Of a stretch of DNA of 64,000 bases, positions 27,948-37,034 are shown in pieces (within the stretch, counting starts at the first letter, position 1; each line of letters opens with the position of its first letter). The position numbers were made by a program, and so were the translations under genes. This DNA is from Brevibacillus panacihumi W25 (lineage in GTDB: Bacteria > Bacillota > Bacilli > Brevibacillales > Brevibacillaceae): contig NZ_KI629782.1 in the NCBI RefSeq assembly GCF_000503775.1, forward strand, positions 1,232,045-1,296,044, given 5' to 3'. The notes under the pieces are model-generated. The model made no database searches. It worked only from the letters and a program-made list of their open reading frames with translations, and had not been told where the DNA came from.

Positions 27948-28140
27948 ACCAATCACCCTATTCGCATATATGGATTCGCAGATCGCTGCGTTTACGTAGT
28001 TGTAAATAACTCGTAGCTTACTGGAAACCAAGGAAGGCGTCAACCTTTTAAGTGTATTCGAAAAGCCCTGGACAGGTGCTCGAGCATTTTTTGGGGAATC
28101 TTAATAGGAGTGCCAGATGATAAACCTTTAGCGGAAAGAA

Positions 28141-28560
28141 GTGATAAGCTTGGCAAAGCTGACCCCGTATTTTTATTCGCAGGACGCAAAAGCACAGGCA
28201 CAATTCTATGTGGATGCATTGGGTGGGGAAATCGGCCACTACATGACATATGGTCAAGCCCCCGGTACCGATGAAGCCATGAAGGACAAAATCATTCACA
28301 TGGTTTTTACTGCGGCAGGAGTGAATTTCTATATCGCGGATACCATGCACGAGTCTTTGGGACACAGCAGCGGATATGATCTCAACCTCGAATTCGCAGC
28401 AGAGGAAGATGCCAGGCAGGCATTCACCAGGCTTGCAGAAGGCGGCAACGTGATCATGCCGCTGGAAAAGCAATTCTGGGGCAGCCTGTTTGGCCGCTTG
28501 GAGGACAAGTTCGGGATCAAGTGGCAAATCAGCACAGAAGGCAATGGGCAACAGGGGTAA
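28141..28560 (+). CDS. VOC/PhnB-like protein
   Basis: A 139-aa protein of the vicinal-oxygen-chelate fold, PhnB subgroup, with YFYSQDAKAQAQFYVDALGG and the C-terminal FWGSLFGRLEDKFGIKW typical of that group. Start is GTG at 28141 or TTG at 28150. Members include binding proteins and enzymes of varied function; none can be named here. Confidence 0.8.
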   Translation: MISLAKLTPYFYSQDAKAQAQFYVDALGGEIGHYMTYGQAPGTDEAMKDKIIHMVFTAAGVNFYIADTMHESLGHSSGYDLNLEFAAEEDARQAFTRLAEGGNVIMPLEKQFWGSLFGRLEDKFGIKWQISTEGNGQQG

Positions 28561-28567
28561 AATAAAT

Positions 28568-28603
28568 GAAAAGCTCCCCCTCATGGTTGAAGGGGAGCTT
28601 TTC
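28568..28603. terminator. Bidirectional terminator
   Basis: A perfect GAAAAGCTCCCC/GGGGAGCTTTTC stem between the convergent VOC and tyrS genes. Confidence 0.85.
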
Positions 28604-28608
28604 TTATG

Positions 28609-29874
28609 TTAGGAAATTTTCACCAAGCTGTAGTTTTTCTTTCCTTTGCGGATGATGATAAACCGTCCGCCAATAGCCAGGTCCGCCGTCACTTCCAGCT
28701 CCAGGTCGCTGATGCGCTCTCCATTCACATAGATCGCGCCTTTGGTCAGATCCTCGCGCGCTTGTCGCTTGGATGGCTCGATTCCGACCTCTACCAGCCA
28801 GTCGACGATATTTTTGGATTCCTTGGAAGCCTCGAATGTCGGCATGTCTTTAAAGCCTTGTTCGATCTCATCGGCAGTCAGCGATTTGATGTCGCCGCTG
28901 AACAAAGCAGCCGTAATCCGTTGCGCCTGCTCCAGCATCTCCTCGCCGTGTACGAATCGGGTCATTTCCTCAGCCAGCTTTTTCTGCGCTTCGCGTTTAT
29001 GCGGCTCTGTCTCCACTTTTTGTGCCAGCTCGTCAATTTCCTCTTTGCTCAGGAACGTGAAGTATTTCAGGTATTTCACCACATCGCGGTCGTCGGTGTT
29101 CGCCCAGAACTGGTAGAACTCGAATGGCGTTGTTTTGTTCGGGTCGAGCCAGATCGCTCCACCGGCCGTTTTCCCGAATTTCGTCCCGTCCGCTTTGAGC
29201 ATCAGCGGAATGGTCAGCCCGAACGCTTTTGCCTCCGGTCCTTCTTTTTTGCGGATCAGATCGAGGCCGCTTGTAATATTGCCCCATTGGTCGGAGCCGC
29301 CGATCTGCAGTTGTACGTCTTCATTTCTGTACAGATGCAGGTAATCCAGGGACTGCAGGATTTGATACGAGAACTCGGTAAAGGAAATGCCGCTCTCCAG
29401 CCTGCTTGCGACAACATCCTTGGCAAGCATCGCATTAATGCTGAAGTTCTTGCCGTAATCACGTAAAAATTCGATAACATTGATTTTATGGGTCCAATCG
29501 TAATTGTTGACCAAGCGGATCTGGTTGTCGCCTTCCGTCACGAACAGCTTTTTCATCTGCGCGGTCAGCGCATCCACGTTCGCCTGGACTTGTTCCAGCG
29601 TTTGCAAGGAACGCTCGGTTTGACGGCCGCTCGGATCGCCAATGGTCCCCGTTGCTCCTCCGATCAGAATGACGGGCCGATGTCCGGCAAGCTGGAAGCG
29701 CTTGAGCACCATGAATGGAATCAGGTGACCAATATGCATGCTGTCACCGGTTGGGTCCACCCCACAGTATACCGAAATCGATTTCTGCTCCGTCAATTCG
29801 CGAAGGCCTTCCGCATCTGTCTGTTGATTGATGGCGTCGCGCCACTCCAATTCGTCGATAATGTTCATTGCCAA
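28609..29874 (-). CDS. tyrS: Tyrosyl-tRNA synthetase
   Basis: A 421-aa class I synthetase charging tRNA-Tyr. HIGH appears as MHIGHLIPF, the KMSKS loop as KFGKTAGGAIWL, and the tyrosine-binding QIGGSDQWGN block is present. A C-terminal S4 RNA-binding domain starts near residue 353. A complete T-box leader lies directly upstream, so expression follows tRNA-Tyr charging. Confidence 0.97.
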   Translation of the reverse strand: MAMNIIDELEWRDAINQQTDAEGLRELTEQKSISVYCGVDPTGDSMHIGHLIPFMVLKRFQLAGHRPVILIGGATGTIGDPSGRQTERSLQTLEQVQANVDALTAQMKKLFVTEGDNQIRLVNNYDWTHKINVIEFLRDYGKNFSINAMLAKDVVASRLESGISFTEFSYQILQSLDYLHLYRNEDVQLQIGGSDQWGNITSGLDLIRKKEGPEAKAFGLTIPLMLKADGTKFGKTAGGAIWLDPNKTTPFEFYQFWANTDDRDVVKYLKYFTFLSKEEIDELAQKVETEPHKREAQKKLAEEMTRFVHGEEMLEQAQRITAALFSGDIKSLTADEIEQGFKDMPTFEASKESKNIVDWLVEVGIEPSKRQAREDLTKGAIYVNGERISDLELEVTADLAIGGRFIIIRKGKKNYSLVKIS

Positions 29875-29933
29875 ACCACTCCCTCAATTCAAAAGTTGTG
29901 CTAGTAGAATCATGATTGCGCGTTGAAAAAATA

Positions 29934-30206
29934 AAAAATCGCCCCTTGTCTTAGACATAGGGACGATTGCATAACCGCGTTACCACCCAGATTGCACCAA
30001 TGGCCGTTGTGCAATTGCACGCCATGATGCCGCTCTTAAGCGAGGTATCGTTCGCCATTCCGCTCAGCATTACCCGAGATACTCCAGAGTGTAATTCGCC
30101 AGCTTGCGTGTGTACCGGGTTCCATCAACCCCCGGCTTTCTAGAACAGGGACGAAGCGGCTACTGGTCTCTTTCAACGTATGTCGCATATTCGATTTCAG
30201 ATTCTT
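29934..30206 (-). promoter_or_regulatory. T-box riboswitch of tyrS
   Basis: On the minus strand the T-box core TGGGTGGTAACGCGG (about 29974-29988) precedes an intrinsic terminator with a seven-base loop and T-run (about 29934-29968); the antiterminator would pair through the T-box. The leader upstream forms a long stem I, with AATTACACTCTGGAGT around 30083-30096. The TAC there (30091-30093) is a plausible tyrosine specifier codon. Uncharged tRNA-Tyr binding would allow read-through into tyrS. Confidence 0.9.
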
Positions 30207-30212
30207 AGAGAT

Positions 30213-30241
30213 AGGATAGTGAATTCCCTCCCCAATGTCAA
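30213..30241 (-). promoter_or_regulatory. Promoter of tyrS T-box transcript
   Basis: Minus strand TTGACA (30236-30241) and TATCCT (30213-30218) with a 17-base spacer, placed just ahead of stem I of the leader. Confidence 0.8.
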
Positions 30242-30319
30242 CCTCTCTCGAAAAATGTTGGCGGAGGGCATTCAACCCCCCAACGAATTTGAATGCCGTA
30301 TTTATGTCAGGTTGGCAGC

Positions 30320-30883
30320 CTACACCAAAGAACCTAGATCGGCTGCCATTTGATGAACGGGTTTTTTCACTGATCGATCGAGGTGGTACAAAAAAGAAGG
30401 CCGCGGCTGTTCCGTTACGAGCTTGTGGACCAATCCGTTGCCGTTCAGCTCGTCCAATCTTGTGGACAGCATGCGCGGCGTCACCTGTTGCAGAGCAAGG
30501 CGAATCTCTTGAAACCGTTCGTACTCAAAATCGAGTGCGAGCAGGATCGGAATATTCCAGGCTTTCGCGGACAAACGGCCAAATCCGATCTCCTCTTCCG
30601 CTGCTTGAACCACTTTGGCCGCCTCGCGATACAATCTGCCTTTCTCCGTCAGCACATATTCCGGAAGCAAAGGATGGCGGCGCTCGAAAGGAGATAGATG
30701 CTGGATCAAGCCTGCTTCGACCATCCGTTTCAAGTTATCGCTCAGACGAGCCGGTGTGATGCCAAGATTCTTCTGGAGCGGCGTAAAGCGGCCGCCGCAG
30801 GATTCCAGAGTGAGCAGCACAGGCACGGTCCACTGACCGGATATTTCTTGGGATAACCGCAGGACGCGATCTACTGCAATCAA
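30320..30883 (-). CDS. Tandem HxlR-type winged-helix regulator
   Basis: A 187-aa protein made of two HxlR-like winged helices. The first (about 5-90) contains GQWTVPVLLTLESCGGRF; the second (about 100-180) repeats the pattern with WNIPILLALDFEYERFQEI. Ordinary HxlR proteins have one such domain and dimerise, so this looks like a fused dimer. Its start overlaps the VOC gene stop by four bases, so both are made from one transcript. Confidence 0.82.
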   Translation of the reverse strand: MIAVDRVLRLSQEISGQWTVPVLLTLESCGGRFTPLQKNLGITPARLSDNLKRMVEAGLIQHLSPFERRHPLLPEYVLTEKGRLYREAAKVVQAAEEEIGFGRLSAKAWNIPILLALDFEYERFQEIRLALQQVTPRMLSTRLDELNGNGLVHKLVTEQPRPSFLYHLDRSVKKPVHQMAADLGSLV

Positions 30884-31242
30884 AGCGGGGCCAGTGTCTC
30901 CGCAAGCATCAGGTTATGCCCATCAGGATCAGTGAATGTGGCCAATTTAACCATGTCTGGGATCGTTTCGACTCCACCGACAAACGGGACGCCTTGCTGC
31001 TGCAAATGCTGCATCGCTTCCTCAATGTTGATGACTTCAAAGACAGTCGAGGATGTGGAAGGAATAACCGCTTCGGCTTCGGAAAACCCGATCACACAAT
31101 CAGGGGTATTTGTACTAACCATCGCCATACCGGATGCGACATCGTGAAAAATCGTCTCAAAACCAAGCTTCTCCGTGTAGAACGCAATTGTAGCATCCAA
31201 CCTGGAAACGTTGTACCAAACAGTAACTCCGGACTTATACAT
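30880..31242 (-). CDS. VOC family protein (glyoxalase/bleomycin resistance fold)
   Basis: A 120-aa single-domain VOC protein with two beta-alpha-beta-beta-beta modules: VTVWYNVSRLDATIAFYTEKLGF at the N-terminus and TFTDPDGHNLMLAE at the C-terminus. It heads a two-gene operon with the tandem HxlR regulator, so its substrate may also be the regulator's signal (inference). Confidence 0.85.
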   Translation of the reverse strand: MYKSGVTVWYNVSRLDATIAFYTEKLGFETIFHDVASGMAMVSTNTPDCVIGFSEAEAVIPSTSSTVFEVINIEEAMQHLQQQGVPFVGGVETIPDMVKLATFTDPDGHNLMLAETLAPL

Positions 31243-31312
31243 AGCGCACCCCCAGATATTTATATCGAAATTATACTAAGTATCTTTTCGATAGTAAAGG
31301 ATTTTGTTGGAA

Positions 31313-31342
31313 AAATAAAAAACGGCCAAACGATTCGGCCGT
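31313..31342 (-). terminator. Terminator
   Basis: ACGGCC/GGCCGT hairpin with a nine-base loop and T-rich tail on the minus strand, beginning at the stop codon of the VOC gene. Confidence 0.75.
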
Positions 31343-31723
31343 CTAATTCAATCGATGCACCATCTCATACTTATTCCCGCAAGGATCTTCAAAATAAACC
31401 GCATAATAGGTCGGACTTATCGGAAATAACCGTGGACCGTCGTTAATGGTTCCGCCGCATTCCTGGACCAGCTTCGCAATCTGATCCACTTCAGCCTGAT
31501 CCTTCGCCCAAAAGCCGATCAAATTGGAATTAGGTTGATGCTCCTTGTCTTCCGTGATTGCAAAATAAGGCACGTCAGGCAGTTTTCCTTCCGCGGCGAA
31601 CACCCTCCAATTGGCGCTGTGAAACGTTTGAGTAAATCCCAATTCGGGCAGAAGCTTTTCATAAAAAGGCATTACACGCTGCAAATCATGTACGCGAAGA
31701 TCAATATGGCTGAACTTATTCAT
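31343..31723 (-). CDS. VOC family protein
   Basis: A 126-aa VOC protein (HIDLRVHDLQRVMPFYEKLL at the start, VYFEDPCGNKYEM at the end). It follows the SRPBCC gene with a three-base gap and shares its transcript. It is not closely alike to the VOC protein at 30880. Function unknown. Confidence 0.82.
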   Translation of the reverse strand: MNKFSHIDLRVHDLQRVMPFYEKLLPELGFTQTFHSANWRVFAAEGKLPDVPYFAITEDKEHQPNSNLIGFWAKDQAEVDQIAKLVQECGGTINDGPRLFPISPTYYAVYFEDPCGNKYEMVHRLN

Positions 31724-31726
31724 ATG

Positions 31727-32191
31727 TCATCTTCCCTCCTCTTCTTCATTGCCAGCATCACTTGTTTTTTGCCGCATCGTATTCAATACCGTCTCCCAAT
31801 GCTGCTTCATTTGTTCCCGTGTATCCTGGTTGTCCAGATTCTCCTGATGAAAGCTGATCGTGGTTCGGTCCGGCTTGTCGGATAACAGGCGGATTTGCAG
31901 CGTGGAAGGTTTCTCCCATTCCTTCTTTCCCCACCTCAAGCGAAGTTGGCGGTACGGTTTTACTACCCTGAATTCCCCCGTGATTCCCTCCACGCATGTA
32001 AAGGTTTCCCCCTCCGAAATGGCAAGGGACGGTACGCTTCCGATCCATAATTTTACCCCTTCGTAAGACGTGAGAAATGCCCACGCCCGTTCAGGAGTGA
32101 TCGGAAGCGTCCTGCGAACACCGGCCTGGAAGCCCGCCGCGGCTGTCTTGCCAACGATCTTGCCTGATTCAAAATGCTGTTTTTGGTTCAT
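31727..32191 (-). CDS. SRPBCC/AHSA1-like domain protein
   Basis: A 154-aa START-like protein of the AHSA1 group, with the N-terminal beta strand and TPERAWAFLTSYEGVKLWIG, and KPSTLQIRLL and TTISFHQENL strands. The fold forms a pocket for hydrophobic ligands. The ATG at 32191 follows GCGAGGTG. It lies directly behind the TetR gene, with a TetR-type operator half overlapping the junction. Confidence 0.8.
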   Translation of the reverse strand: MNQKQHFESGKIVGKTAAAGFQAGVRRTLPITPERAWAFLTSYEGVKLWIGSVPSLAISEGETFTCVEGITGEFRVVKPYRQLRLRWGKKEWEKPSTLQIRLLSDKPDRTTISFHQENLDNQDTREQMKQHWETVLNTMRQKTSDAGNEEEEGR

Positions 32192-32217
32192 CGTCCACAC
32201 CTCGCCTCTAGACGTTT

Positions 32218-32233
32218 GTTAGCACTCACTACC
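32218..32233. promoter_or_regulatory. Candidate TetR operator before SRPBCC gene
   Basis: GTTAGCACTCACTACC resembles the perfect palindrome upstream of the TetR gene (GTTAGT, four bases, ACTAAC) at most positions. It is 27 bases upstream of the SRPBCC start. Confidence 0.45.
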
Positions 32234-32236
32234 TGA

Positions 32237-32818
32237 TCATTCTAAAAATGCTGGGGTTAAAGCTCTAACGAATAATTCAACACTCGACTTGATAAAATCA
32301 TGCATCGGTATTTTGGTAATCGTTGACGCACCAAACAACTGCGACATGAACGCACCGTAATTCATCCACATGAAAGTAATCGCTTGCGTCTCTGCAGCGG
32401 TTGCAACCATTTTCTTCTTTTTCTGCATCTCAGTGAAATAATTCGTCAGCAGATCCAGCAGGATTCGGGGATGCTTCTGTGCTTTTTCGCGGATCTCAAA
32501 CAATTCATCATCCTTCAATACGATGAGGAACAATTTTCGATTACGCTCCATGATTTCAAAATACATGTGGCTTATCATCAGTAAATCCGTACGTAAATCC
32601 CAGATGATTTTCTCTTGAAACACATTGGTCATTTCTATCGAATAATGATAGTGGTCTACTGCCTTTTCCAGCAGATTCTGCTTGCTCCCAAAATTGCGGA
32701 ATAAGGTCATCTCACTGACGCCTGCCGCTGCTGCGATCTCCTTTGTGGAAACACCTTTGTATCCTTTTTCCGCCATCAAATCGATTGCTGCCAGCATCAA
32801 TTTGTTTTTATTGTCCAC
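32237..32818 (-). CDS. TetR-family regulator
   Basis: A 193-aa TetR regulator. The helix-turn-helix is clear (GVSTKEIAAAAGVSEMTLFRNF, given here in two overlapping parts: KEIAAAAGVS and EMTLFRNFGSK). The C-terminal ligand domain is helical with a Lys-rich stretch near residue 140. The GTG at 32818 has GGGAAGGCGAGG before it; ATG at 32845 is the alternative. A palindrome lies upstream, so autorepression is likely. Probable targets are the SRPBCC/VOC genes downstream. Confidence 0.87.
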   Translation of the reverse strand: MDNKNKLMLAAIDLMAEKGYKGVSTKEIAAAAGVSEMTLFRNFGSKQNLLEKAVDHYHYSIEMTNVFQEKIIWDLRTDLLMISHMYFEIMERNRKLFLIVLKDDELFEIREKAQKHPRILLDLLTNYFTEMQKKKKMVATAAETQAITFMWMNYGAFMSQLFGASTITKIPMHDFIKSSVELFVRALTPAFLE

Positions 32819-32852
32819 ATCCTCGCCTTCCCTTCTACAAACCATGACGTTA

Positions 32853-32868
32853 GTTAGTACACACTAAC
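32853..32868. promoter_or_regulatory. Palindromic TetR operator
   Basis: GTTAGT ACAC ACTAAC is a perfect inverted repeat with a four-base centre, eight bases beyond the possible ATG of the TetR gene and between it and the divergent acetyltransferase fusion. Confidence 0.65.
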
Positions 32869-33040
32869 ATTCCTTGCTAAGAGAATACCGTTATTTACCA
32901 GGCAAGTCAATATGCTTTTCCTGGAGTTTCTATGGAAATAGCAATAAAAACGGGATAAACCCGAAACAAAACCTATCTCTCCATCGTATTCACTCTAGTA
33001 GGATACAAAATTTTACAATGGAATCGAGGTGCAAGAAAAG

Positions 33041-36000
33041 ATGGAAAGCATCTCTATTGTCCCCTACCGTCCCGAACTCGCCGCCGCAGTAGCCGATATG
33101 TGGAATGCCAGCCGGGATAGCTGGGGAGGCGGCAATTCGATTACGACAGCCGAACAGATCCGACAGGAAGAAGCAAGCTCCGATGCCCTCGCTGTCTATC
33201 TGGCGATGGACGGCGAAGCAGTGGTTGGCTATTGCAGCCTGGCAGAGTACAGGGAGGACACCGGGGCCTTATACATCCCGCTCCTGAATGTACGGCCAGA
33301 ATACCACGGCAAAAAGGTGGGACGCATGCTGCTCGGGCGCGTGCTGGAGCAAACGGTTCAGCTTGGCTGGCCGCGGCTTGACCTCTACACCTGGGCCGGG
33401 AACACGAAGGCTGTACCGCTCTATAAGAAATTCGGCTTTTTCTGGGAAGACCGGGACGATTCCACCCATCTGATGAACATGATTCCCACGGTTTTGCGTA
33501 CGGAAGCGATCGCTTCCTATTTTGAGGAGCTTGACTGGTATCGGGACTCGACGCGGGAGATTGTGGTGGAACCGGACGGACGCAAGGAAAACGGATTTGA
33601 TTACTTCACCTACTCGTGGGAAAAAGGAGATAGGAGCCTGCGCGTGGAGTTTGAGCGCAGAGGCCGAGGCATGCGCCTCATCGAGACGGAGAATTACCTG
33701 TTGTCTGTCGAGGTAGAGAAGCTGGACCTGGTGTTCGGCCGGGAATACCAGATACACTACCGGATTGTCAACAAATCAGGCAAGCCGTTGCACCTCTCTT
33801 TGAAAGGGGAATCCAACGAAACAATCCGCTTTGACTATCAGCAGGAGCTGGAGGTTACGGGGGAAACGACGCTGTCAGCCAGTTTTTTCGTCGGTGAGAT
33901 CAGCGAAGAGCAGAGCGTCTGGCGCACCCATCCCCGTGTCAGCACACAGATTCTCATTAATGGAAAAAGCGCGCTGTTTCAGGTGGGGATTCTTCCCAAG
34001 TTCCCCGCTTCCCTTTCCTTGCATGTACCTGGCCTGACCTACCCGGGACAGCAGGTGCGTTTTTATCTGGATGTGGAGAACAACTTCACCGAAGAAGCAG
34101 CATTTTCATTCGATTTGCCCTCACGTTCCTTTCTCCACATGAAAGAGCAGCCCCGCACACTCCGATTGCTCGGCAAAGAACGCATCTCCTACCCTCTAGT
34201 CGCTGAGCTCTATGAACATGGCTTCTACGAGACGGATCTTCGTGTGGAGGCAAAGCTGCAAAATGGCACCTCTGTCTCTTTTGTCAAAAAAATCGGTGCC
34301 GCCTTTACGGGACTGGGAGCCATGCTGTCGGGGGAAACGGAACAAGCCTGGGAGATTCACCATGGGCGACACTCCCTCTATTTGAACAAGGACGATAACG
34401 AGATTACCGTTGCCAGCGATTCCTGCCAGGAGCCGACCTATTTCAACTACCCCAAGATCGGCAGACCGTATTCCAGCGAGTTTTCCAAAAAGCGTGCCGA
34501 ACGAGTAGAATTCATCCAGGAAAAGGGAGCCATTGGCATTCGCGCCACCTATCACTCCGGCGCTTATCCTCAAATCGCGCTGATTGGAAAAACACTGCTG
34601 TATGGAGACGGTACGGTCGTATACAACGTAGAGCTGGAAAATCTTTCAGCAGAGCGGACATCGCCGGAGCTTTGGCTGAATCAGGGCATTTCGCATCAGC
34701 TTCAACGCCCCATTCTGCCCTATCAAGGCCGCTATGTCGAGACACCATCCTCCTACGGGAGCGATACCGATTATTGGGATGGCGAATCCATCACGGAAAA
34801 CTGGCTGTTTTCGAGGGACGAACCCGCGCCTTGGGGAATGTGCTGGCCTGAGGAGTACCGCCTCGATTTCCAAGGCTGGTACATCACGCTGGAAGACAAC
34901 CTCGGCATTCTGCAGCCGCAAGAGAAAAAATCGTTCGGTCCTGTTTACCTTGCACATGGAGGCTTTACCGACTGGAAGGAGTTCCGTGCGTTCGCCCGAC
35001 AAGAAGCACTTCCTGCAGAATTGTCCTTGACCGCCCATCTGGAGCTTGCAGCCAATGAACACAACCCGTTTGTCGCGGGCGAAGAATTTGGCGTGCTCGT
35101 CAAGGAGTACAAGCAGCAGTATCTGGAGGGAGAATTGACAGCTCGCCTGTCGAGTGAATCTCTTGCTGAACACACTCAGCGCTATACCGAGGACGAGGAG
35201 GCGACGGAATCCAGCTTCTCCTTTGCTGCCCCAAGAATTCCGTATGAAATCGTACAGGTAGAGGGGCATTTTGCTACACATGAAACCTCCTTGCGCAGCA
35301 CCGTTTTTCCAGTTGGACAAGACAAGATGACGCTGGAAGTAACCGAGGAAGAGGGACAAACGGTCTACCTTGCCGACAATGGACCGTTGCGCATCAAAGC
35401 AGCGCCGGACTTTTTCCCTACGCTCTACTCCCTTGCCAGCAATGGACAGGAATGGCTAGCCAGCTCCTTTCCTGAGCGGAGGCCCCAATCATGGTGGAAT
35501 CCGTGGACAGGGGGAATCAGCAACCATATTGAAGAACTGAGCGGGTTTTCACTGGTCAAAGAAGAGCGAACAGCCTCCTTCGTCGAGCTGACCGATAACA
35601 GGCAAAATACATGGCGGGGAATCAAGCTGAGCTACGATGTGAAAAAACAGGAAAAATATCGCGGGTTGACATGCCATCAGTATTACCTGCTGCTGCCCGG
35701 AGTGCCAGTCCTTTGCCATACGGTAGAGATCGTGCAAAATACCGGAACGTATTTTGCTGACAAGGGCTGGACGACTGACATCTTTTTGCATACAGGGGAG
35801 TCGGGCGAGAACGTCTGGTTGAAAACCACCGGAGCGAACAGCGAGGAGTTGACTTACCAACTGGCGCAGGGAGAGTTGAGCATTAGCGAAACCTCCGATT
35901 ATCTGATTGGTTCGGCTTCTCGAAAAGACCGGATGCAGATCGTGACGGACCTGGATTCAGCTCAGATGCATACCTACTCCAACAAGGAAGTGGCTGTCGC

Positions 36001-36154
36001 CTCGATCGTGCGCAATCTGAATCTTGCAGACAAAGGCATCTCCTTTACCCCGCCCGTCTTTTTCCTGTTCGCGGACAAGATGATTCCTTCTGAATCCTTG
36101 TCTGCCTTGCGGGCGATTCGATTCACCAATCCATCGAAGGAGGGTACAGATTGA
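33041..36154 (+). CDS. GNAT acetyltransferase fused to large beta-rich module
   Basis: A 1037-aa protein. Residues 1-150 are a GNAT acetyltransferase with the acetyl-CoA loop RPEYHGKKVGRMLLGRVLEQ and the C-terminal PLYKKFGFFWEDR. The remaining 880 residues contain no signal peptide. They look like two or more Ig-like beta sandwiches (about 180-420) and two segments reminiscent of galactose-mutarotase/glycosidase supersandwiches (about 440-690 and 770-1030; note SYGSDTDYWDG, NGQEWLASSFPERRP and WWNPWTGGI). That second assignment is tentative. A cytoplasmic enzyme acetylating a sugar-like substrate would fit. ATG at 33041 follows GAGGTG. The stop overlaps the amidohydrolase start by four bases. 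Confidence 0.8.
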   Translation: MESISIVPYRPELAAAVADMWNASRDSWGGGNSITTAEQIRQEEASSDALAVYLAMDGEAVVGYCSLAEYREDTGALYIPLLNVRPEYHGKKVGRMLLGRVLEQTVQLGWPRLDLYTWAGNTKAVPLYKKFGFFWEDRDDSTHLMNMIPTVLRTEAIASYFEELDWYRDSTREIVVEPDGRKENGFDYFTYSWEKGDRSLRVEFERRGRGMRLIETENYLLSVEVEKLDLVFGREYQIHYRIVNKSGKPLHLSLKGESNETIRFDYQQELEVTGETTLSASFFVGEISEEQSVWRTHPRVSTQILINGKSALFQVGILPKFPASLSLHVPGLTYPGQQVRFYLDVENNFTEEAAFSFDLPSRSFLHMKEQPRTLRLLGKERISYPLVAELYEHGFYETDLRVEAKLQNGTSVSFVKKIGAAFTGLGAMLSGETEQAWEIHHGRHSLYLNKDDNEITVASDSCQEPTYFNYPKIGRPYSSEFSKKRAERVEFIQEKGAIGIRATYHSGAYPQIALIGKTLLYGDGTVVYNVELENLSAERTSPELWLNQGISHQLQRPILPYQGRYVETPSSYGSDTDYWDGESITENWLFSRDEPAPWGMCWPEEYRLDFQGWYITLEDNLGILQPQEKKSFGPVYLAHGGFTDWKEFRAFARQEALPAELSLTAHLELAANEHNPFVAGEEFGVLVKEYKQQYLEGELTARLSSESLAEHTQRYTEDEEATESSFSFAAPRIPYEIVQVEGHFATHETSLRSTVFPVGQDKMTLEVTEEEGQTVYLADNGPLRIKAAPDFFPTLYSLASNGQEWLASSFPERRPQSWWNPWTGGISNHIEELSGFSLVKEERTASFVELTDNRQNTWRGIKLSYDVKKQEKYRGLTCHQYYLLLPGVPVLCHTVEIVQNTGTYFADKGWTTDIFLHTGESGENVWLKTTGANSEELTYQLAQGELSISETSDYLIGSASRKDRMQIVTDLDSAQMHTYSNKEVAVASIVRNLNLADKGISFTPPVFFLFADKMIPSESLSALRAIRFTNPSKEGTD

Positions 36155-37008
36155 AGATTATTGATGCGCACATGCATTTGTCACATATCGAGGAGTTTAA
36201 ACGGACAGCAGCAGAAAAGTCGTTTGTCGATTACTCGGTCGCAGGCATCCTGCAGGAATATGCCGAAAACGGGGTGGTGCTCGGCATCGGCATGGGGTTG
36301 ACGGAGACGCAGCAGGACGGCTTTCCCGACGCGGAGGCTGTCACTCCGATGGGACTCGACTTGACCGACGAGCTTCCCCCACAGCTCGTCTACTGCCTGG
36401 GAATCAATCCGTTCAAGCTGGATGAAGCGGCGATGGCAAGACTCGAAGAAGACCTGCAAAAGCCCAATGCGGTCGGATTAAAAATCTACCTGGGCTACTA
36501 TCCCTTCTACGCCTATGACAGCGTCTATGATCCGGTCTATAAGCTGGCCGCAAAATACCAGGTGCCGGTAGTCTTCCACACCGGTGATACGTATTCGGAG
36601 CGAGGGCTGTTGAAATACTCCCATCCGCTCACACTGGACGAGGTGGCCGTGAAGCATCGGGACGTTACCTTCATGATGGCCCATTTTGGCGACCCGTGGG
36701 TGCTGGATGGTGCGGAAGTGGTCTATAAAAACCGCAATATGTTTGCCGATCTATCCGGCTTGATGGTAGGCGATGCGGCCAATTGCCAGCGGCTGAAGGA
36801 CTCACCGCTCTTTTTCGCCCATCTGCGCCACGCCATCACCTATTGTGATCATTACGACAAATTTTTGTTTGGAACGGATTGGCCCTTGGCTCCGGTGAAG
36901 CCGTACATCGAGTTCGTGAAAGAGCTGATCCCGGTGGAGCATCACGAGGATGTGTTTTACAAGACCGCATTGAAGGTGTTCCCCAAGATCAAGCCGTTGG
37001 TGGAGTAA
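36151..37008 (+). CDS. Amidohydrolase-2 family metal-dependent hydrolase
   Basis: A 285-aa TIM-barrel hydrolase of the amidohydrolase-2 (PF04909) type. The metal ligands are seen as IDAHMHLS at the N-terminus, VVFHTGD near residue 140, MAHFGDPW near 175 and FGTDWPLAP near 245. It starts with TTG behind GGAGGG and overlaps the fusion gene by four bases, so the two products are made together and probably act on one compound. Relatives include decarboxylases and lactonases; the reaction here is open. Confidence 0.87.
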   Translation: MKIIDAHMHLSHIEEFKRTAAEKSFVDYSVAGILQEYAENGVVLGIGMGLTETQQDGFPDAEAVTPMGLDLTDELPPQLVYCLGINPFKLDEAAMARLEEDLQKPNAVGLKIYLGYYPFYAYDSVYDPVYKLAAKYQVPVVFHTGDTYSERGLLKYSHPLTLDEVAVKHRDVTFMMAHFGDPWVLDGAEVVYKNRNMFADLSGLMVGDAANCQRLKDSPLFFAHLRHAITYCDHYDKFLFGTDWPLAPVKPYIEFVKELIPVEHHEDVFYKTALKVFPKIKPLVE

Positions 37009-37034
37009 ATAGATGAGGTAGCAGCTGGAATGGG

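Noticed and set aside
34646..35359. Minus-strand frame inside the acetyltransferase fusion
   Set aside because: Shadow of a well-supported 1037-aa frame with no start signals of its own.
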